Position numbers and translations under genes: made by a program | Notes under the pieces: generated by a model | What the model was told of the DNA's origin: nothing | The model's database searches: none | Seen by the model: the letters and a program-made list of their open reading frames with translations, nothing else | Source of the DNA: Nocardia gamkensis NBRC 108242 | GTDB taxonomy: Bacteria > Actinomycetota > Actinomycetes > Mycobacteriales > Mycobacteriaceae | Direction: 5' to 3' | DNA: 64,000 bases | NCBI RefSeq assembly: GCF_001612985.1 | Contig: NZ_BDBM01000004.1 | Location: 186,001-250,000, forward strand | Part shown: piece by piece, positions 60,501 through 64,000 of the stretch | How the letters are laid out: each line of letters opens with the position of its first letter | Position numbering within the stretch: the first letter of the stretch is position 1

Positions 60501-61160
60501 TCAGTCGGTGACGGCGAACGCGGCGTCCACGGGCGGGAACATGGCGCGAGCATCATGTCCGCCGAACCACAGACCGACGGTGAACACCGACATAGCCTCC
60601 AGATAGCGGGCCCGGTGCAGCCCACCCGCCGGGATCGGTTGCAGCCCGAGGTCTTCGGCCAGCGCCGCGACCGCTCGCACCGCCGCCTCGTCGTCGCCGC
60701 ACAGCGGCATCGCGAGGCGGCGGCCGTCGAAGATCCGCTCCTTCGCCTCCCATACCTCGGCGGCACAGAGGTTGAACGCCTTCACTACGTGCGCGCCGGG
60801 CGCCTGCGCCGCGATCCCCTCCGCGACAGCGTCTTCGGCGAGCACGAACGCGGTGGTTCCCTCGGGTGCCGCGGCATCCGGCGCGAAGGCGTTCGTACAG
60901 TCGACGATCGTGCGACCGGCCAGCAGGGTCCCGACGGCGCGCAGCACCTCCGGCAACGCCTGGACCGGCAACGCGAGCACGACGACATCGCCGAATCCGG
61001 CCGCCTCCCTGATCGTTCCGGCCCGCGCGCCGATCGTGGCGGCCAGTTCTCCTGCGGCGGTGGCGGACCGGGCGCCGACGAGCACCTCGTGACCGGCCGC
61101 GCTCCAGCCGCCGCCGAGCGCCCGCGCCATCGCGCCCGCGCCGATGATTCCGATTCGCAT
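60501..61160 (-). CDS. NADP(H)-binding oxidoreductase (F420-NADP reductase-like)
   Basis: 219-aa protein with an N-terminal Rossmann motif GIIGAGAMARALGGGW and a small helical C-terminal part; ALPVQALPEVL and VDCTNAF follow the family pattern of NADPH-dependent F420 reductases and related NAD-binding proteins. HVVKAFNLCAAEVW is a conserved late motif. It is divergent from a HxlR regulator, which probably controls it. Confidence 0.82.
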   Translation of the reverse strand: MRIGIIGAGAMARALGGGWSAAGHEVLVGARSATAAGELAATIGARAGTIREAAGFGDVVVLALPVQALPEVLRAVGTLLAGRTIVDCTNAFAPDAAAPEGTTAFVLAEDAVAEGIAAQAPGAHVVKAFNLCAAEVWEAKERIFDGRRLAMPLCGDDEAAVRAVAALAEDLGLQPIPAGGLHRARYLEAMSVFTVGLWFGGHDARAMFPPVDAAFAVTD

Positions 61161-61250
61161 TCCAACTCCTGACTCGACAGTGTTCGCTCACAACGCTAGG
61201 AATCCCGATGGGCACTCCGGGGTGCGCGACGGCGCTGGCAAGCTGGAGCG

Positions 61251-61658
61251 GTGAGCACGGCACCGATCGAACCGGTCACCGCCGAGCGGGTGGAGTTCGC
61301 GCCGTACGGCGCCTTCGAATCCGATTGCCCCGCGCGGATGGGTGTGGACATCTTCGGCAACTCCTGGTTGCCGGTGATCGTGTACATGCTGCGCGAGGGG
61401 CCCATGCGGCCCGGCGAGTTGCGCGCGGCCATCGGCGGGATCAGCCAGAAGATGCTGACGCAGACGCTGCGCCGGATGGAGCGGATGACGCTGGTGCGCC
61501 GTCACCGCTACGCCGAGGCGCCGCCGCGAGTCGAATACGAGCTGACCGCCGCGGGCGCGGACCTGCTGATCCCGATCTACGCCCTCGGCGACTGGGTGGA
61601 CAAGCACGGTCGCGCCGTGAACGAGGCGCTCGCCGGGGCCGAGGACGAAGCAGACTGA
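61251..61658 (+). CDS. HxlR family transcriptional regulator
   Basis: 135-aa winged-helix regulator of the HxlR family. The N-terminal CPARMGVDIFGNSWLPVIVY leads into RPGELRAAIGGISQKMLTQTLRRMER and the wing HRYAEAPPRVEYELT. A single Cys (Cys26) lies just before the first helix, where HxlR proteins sense electrophiles or redox state. GTG start. It is divergent from the NADP oxidoreductase gene. Confidence 0.88.
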   Translation: MSTAPIEPVTAERVEFAPYGAFESDCPARMGVDIFGNSWLPVIVYMLREGPMRPGELRAAIGGISQKMLTQTLRRMERMTLVRRHRYAEAPPRVEYELTAAGADLLIPIYALGDWVDKHGRAVNEALAGAEDEAD

Positions 61659-61799
61659 CCGCCCGGTGAATACGTTGCCGGTACCCCATGCCGAACAGTG
61701 CGTAAACATGCGGCTAACGGGGTCGGAAGGGCCTGTGACCTGCGCGAAACTTCACGTACCCGGCGGTGGCCTACTGGTCGGCGACCGTACGATTCAAGT

Positions 61800-63035
61800 G
61801 TGAGTGTTCCCCAGGCCGTGCTGCTGGCCATCTTGGCGGCTGTCGTCGGCCTGGCAGTCGGCGGGCTATTGATCCCGTATGTGAATGCCAGGCAGGCCGC
61901 GCGCAGGCAGGCCGACTCCGGTCTCACCATGTCCCAGGTCCTCGACCTGATCGTGCTCGCCTCCGAGAGCGGTATCGCGGTAGTCGACGAATACCGCGAC
62001 GTCGTGCTGGTCAACCCGCGTGCGGAGGAACTCGGCCTGGTCCGCAATCGCCTGCTCGACGAGCGCGCCTGGGCCGCGGTGGAGAAGGTGCTGGCCACCG
62101 GCGAATCCGCCGAGTTCGACCTCACCGCGAAGAATCCGGTCCCCGGCCGGGGCCGCATCGCGGTACGCGGCGTCGCCAGGCAACTGTCGCGCGAGGAGAC
62201 CACCTTCACCGTGCTGTTCGCCGACGACGATTCCGAACAGGCCCGCATGGAGGCCACCCGCCGCGATTTCGTCGCAAACGTCAGCCACGAGCTCAAGACG
62301 CCGGTCGGCGCGATGAGCCTGCTTGCCGAGGCTCTCCTGGAATCCGCCGAGGACCCCGACGCCGTGCGACACTTCGGTCAGCGCGTGCTCGGCGAATCGC
62401 GCCGCCTCGGCAAGATGGTGACCGAGCTGATCGCCCTCTCCCGCCTGCAGGGCGCGGAGAAACTGCCCGAACTCGAGGTGGTGGACGTGGACACCGTGGT
62501 CACGCAGGCGGTCGATCGTTCCCGCACCGCCGCCGAAGCCGCCGGGATCACGGTCAGCACCGACCGCCCGAGCGGGCTCGAGGTGCTCGGCGACGAAACC
62601 CTGCTGGTCACCGCCCTGTCCAACCTGGTCGAGAACGCGATCGCGTACTCACCGGCCGGTTCGCACGTGTCGGTGAGCCGCTCGCTGCGCGGCGATCACG
62701 TGGCGATGGCGGTCACCGACCGCGGCATCGGCATCGCCAAGGAGGACCAGGAGCGGGTGTTCGAGCGATTCTTCCGGTCCGACAAGGCGCGTTCGCGTCA
62801 GACGGGCGGCACCGGACTGGGCCTGGCTATCGTCAAACACGTGGCCGCCAACCACAACGGGGAAATCACCCTGTGGAGCAAGTTGGGCACCGGATCGACG
62901 TTCACCTTGCGCATACCCGCCCACCACGAAGCAGGCGCCGACGACGACCACGACGGCGCCGTGGTGAGCACGATAGAAACAAGCCCGCGTCCTACCGGAC
63001 CGGGCCGACCGAATGGTGTGGAGGCACGCAGATGA
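61800..63035 (+). CDS. senX3: Sensor histidine kinase SenX3
   Basis: 411-aa phosphate-responsive sensor kinase. One N-terminal membrane region ([19 protein letters not shown], residues 5-25), a PAS-like domain (residues 45-140), HisKA with phosphoacceptor His163 in [11 protein letters not shown], and HATPase with [22 protein letters not shown] and GTGLGLAI. The GTG at 61800 leaves a family-typical short N-terminus. The regX3 ATG overlaps its stop. Confidence 0.95.
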   Translation: MSVPQAVLLAILAAVVGLAVGGLLIPYVNARQAARRQADSGLTMSQVLDLIVLASESGIAVVDEYRDVVLVNPRAEELGLVRNRLLDERAWAAVEKVLATGESAEFDLTAKNPVPGRGRIAVRGVARQLSREETTFTVLFADDDSEQARMEATRRDFVANVSHELKTPVGAMSLLAEALLESAEDPDAVRHFGQRVLGESRRLGKMVTELIALSRLQGAEKLPELEVVDVDTVVTQAVDRSRTAAEAAGITVSTDRPSGLEVLGDETLLVTALSNLVENAIAYSPAGSHVSVSRSLRGDHVAMAVTDRGIGIAKEDQERVFERFFRSDKARSRQTGGTGLGLAIVKHVAANHNGEITLWSKLGTGSTFTLRIPAHHEAGADDDHDGAVVSTIETSPRPTGPGRPNGVEARR

Positions 63036-63721
63036 CGAGTGTTCTGATCGTCGAGGATGAGGAGTCGCTGGCCGATCCGCTCGCGTTCCTGCTGCGCAAG
63101 GAGGGTTTCGAGGTCACCGTGGTCGGTGACGGGCCGTCCGCGCTCGCCGAGTTCGACCGGTCCGGTGCGGACATCGTCCTGCTCGATCTCATGCTGCCCG
63201 GCATGAGCGGCACCGACGTGTGCAAGCAGTTGCGTACCCGCAGCGGCGTCCCGGTGATCATGGTCACCGCGCGCGACAGCGAGATCGACAAGGTGGTCGG
63301 CCTGGAGCTGGGCGCCGACGACTACGTCACCAAGCCGTATTCCGCTCGCGAACTCATCGCGCGCATCCGCGCCGTGCTGCGCCGCGGCGCGGGCGACGAA
63401 TTGGACGGCACCAACGAGAGCGGCGTGCTGGAAGCCGGTCCGGTCCGGATGGACGTGGACCGGCACACCGTGATGGTGAACGGCAAGCCGGTCACGTTGC
63501 CGCTCAAGGAGTTCGATCTGCTCGAATACCTGCTGCGCAATTCCGGGCGGGTGCTCACCCGCGGTCAGCTGATCGACCGCGTGTGGGGCGCCGACTACGT
63601 CGGCGACACCAAGACTTTGGATGTGCACGTCAAGCGACTGCGCTCGAAGATCGAGGCGGACCCGGCCAAGCCGGAACACCTGGTCACCGTGCGCGGCCTC
63701 GGCTACAAACTGGAGGCATGA
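63032..63721 (+). CDS. regX3: Response regulator RegX3
   Basis: 229-aa OmpR/PhoB-type response regulator. The receiver domain has the acidic pair in VEDEES, phosphoacceptor Asp52 in LLDLMLPG, Thr in VTARDS and Lys in VTKPYSA; the winged helix ends with [14 protein letters not shown] and [10 protein letters not shown]. It partners SenX3 in the phosphate-starvation response. ATGA overlap with senX3; a perfect terminator follows. Confidence 0.96.
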   Translation: MTSVLIVEDEESLADPLAFLLRKEGFEVTVVGDGPSALAEFDRSGADIVLLDLMLPGMSGTDVCKQLRTRSGVPVIMVTARDSEIDKVVGLELGADDYVTKPYSARELIARIRAVLRRGAGDELDGTNESGVLEAGPVRMDVDRHTVMVNGKPVTLPLKEFDLLEYLLRNSGRVLTRGQLIDRVWGADYVGDTKTLDVHVKRLRSKIEADPAKPEHLVTVRGLGYKLEA

Positions 63722-63745
63722 CCGCCCGCGCGGCGCGGAACACGA

Positions 63746-63777
63746 ACGGCCGAGAGCACTGCGGTGCTCTCGGCCGT
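63746..63777. terminator. Bidirectional terminator after regX3
   Basis: Perfect 14-bp stem ACGGCCGAGAGCAC/GTGCTCTCGGCCGT with a TGCG loop, between regX3 and a convergent gene. Confidence 0.85.
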
Positions 63778-63791
63778 CCCGTCGGCGGATG

Positions 63792-64000
63792 TCAGGGGAA
63801 GTAGATCCAGGTGGTGCCGAGCGGGGTCTCGGTCTTCTGCAGGGTGATCCAGCCCAGATCGTCTTCCTGCATGCAGTCGTAGAGGTCGGCGGTGTTGGTG
63901 CCGCGGCAGGCGATGGTGTGCGAGGTGCCGTACGGGCTGGCGATCAGGAGCTTGCCGGCGGCCTTGGCGTTGACCGCCGCCGGATCGGTGGCCGCCACGA
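63792..64000 (-). CDS. Hypothetical protein, C-terminal fragment
   Basis: Only the last 69 or so codons are in the window; the gene continues past its right edge. Visible sequence includes GKLLIASPYGTSHTIACRG, DLYDCMQEDDLGW and the C-terminal LGTTWIYFP. Two Cys in a short span suggest a disulfide in an exported domain, but the N-terminus is missing. I do not recognise the family. Confidence 0.55.
   Translation of the reverse strand, partial: VAATDPAAVNAKAAGKLLIASPYGTSHTIACRGTNTADLYDCMQEDDLGWITLQKTETPLGTTWIYFP

Noticed and set aside
61695..61760. Weak direct-repeat, PHO-box-like sequence (GTTAGCC and GTTTACG on the minus strand) upstream of senX3.
   Set aside because: Matches to the RegX3 consensus are partial and the orientation is uncertain; autoregulation is plausible from family knowledge but not supported here.
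1..64000. CRISPR arrays, tRNA/rRNA genes, IS ends, integrase or phage genes.
   Set aside because: None were recognised; repeats found are short, degenerate or paired inverted repeats, not regular arrays or transposon termini.

Overview
The window is about 70% G+C, with long overlapping high-GC open frames, frequent GTG starts and mycolic-acid-group marker genes (mshA, hbhA, senX3-regX3, EspG-type proteins, fadB2 directly after aceA). It is a chromosomal segment of a mycolata actinomycete, most likely Nocardia or a close relative. No rRNA, tRNA, CRISPR array, insertion sequence or phage gene was seen.

Region 1 (1-10.4 kb) is a nearly complete purine-to-glyoxylate catabolic cluster on the + strand: uraD, uraH, uricase, 8-oxoguanine/guanine-type deaminase, a two-gene xanthine dehydrogenase (separate FAD subunit; fused Fe-S and molybdenum subunit), a citrate-lyase/malate-synthase-like DUF6986 protein, allantoicase and PuuE-type allantoinase. 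Most junctions overlap by 1-13 nt. Two wider junctions (uraD-uraH and allantoicase-puuE) are bridged by short Arg-rich open frames that overlap the stop before and the start after, so translation could stay coupled.

Region 2 (10.4-17.5 kb) holds a divergent MarR/hydrolase pair, isocitrate lyase aceA behind a set of nested inverted repeats, fadB2 flanked by two copies of a 120-bp structured repeat, and a full-length MetE homologue in which three of four zinc ligands and other catalytic residues are replaced.

Region 3 (17.5-36.7 kb) is accessory: a frameshifted TetR remnant, a TPR protein, an AI-2E-family permease, an alcohol dehydrogenase, a periplasmic folding/protease set (HtrA-like protease, VKOR, DsbA-like protein), a TetR/esterase pair with twin palindromic operators, an LLM monooxygenase, PPK2, an orphan PE-like/PPE-like/EspG trio, a GntR regulator, an SDR, a methyltransferase with a trans-acting enoyl-reductase homologue, and an ABC1 kinase.

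Region 4 (36-64 kb) follows the gene order of the Mycobacterium tuberculosis Rv0472c-Rv0491 neighbourhood: TetR, DUF445, XRE regulator, hbhA, DUF2516, alpha/beta hydrolase, deoC, DUF2993, DUF2505, murB, L,D-transpeptidase, SDR, mshA, YbjN, gpmA, senX3-regX3. Insertions interrupt it: purU, a FitAB-type toxin-antitoxin pair, GNAT, an AbiEi-like protein, a methyltransferase, mscL, a ROK kinase, a CocE-type hydrolase, an ECF42 sigma factor with its YCII partner, and a HxlR/NADP-oxidoreductase pair. The core covers envelope biogenesis, mycothiol synthesis and phosphate-responsive signalling. Functions are inferred from translated sequence, motifs and context only; no database search was run.
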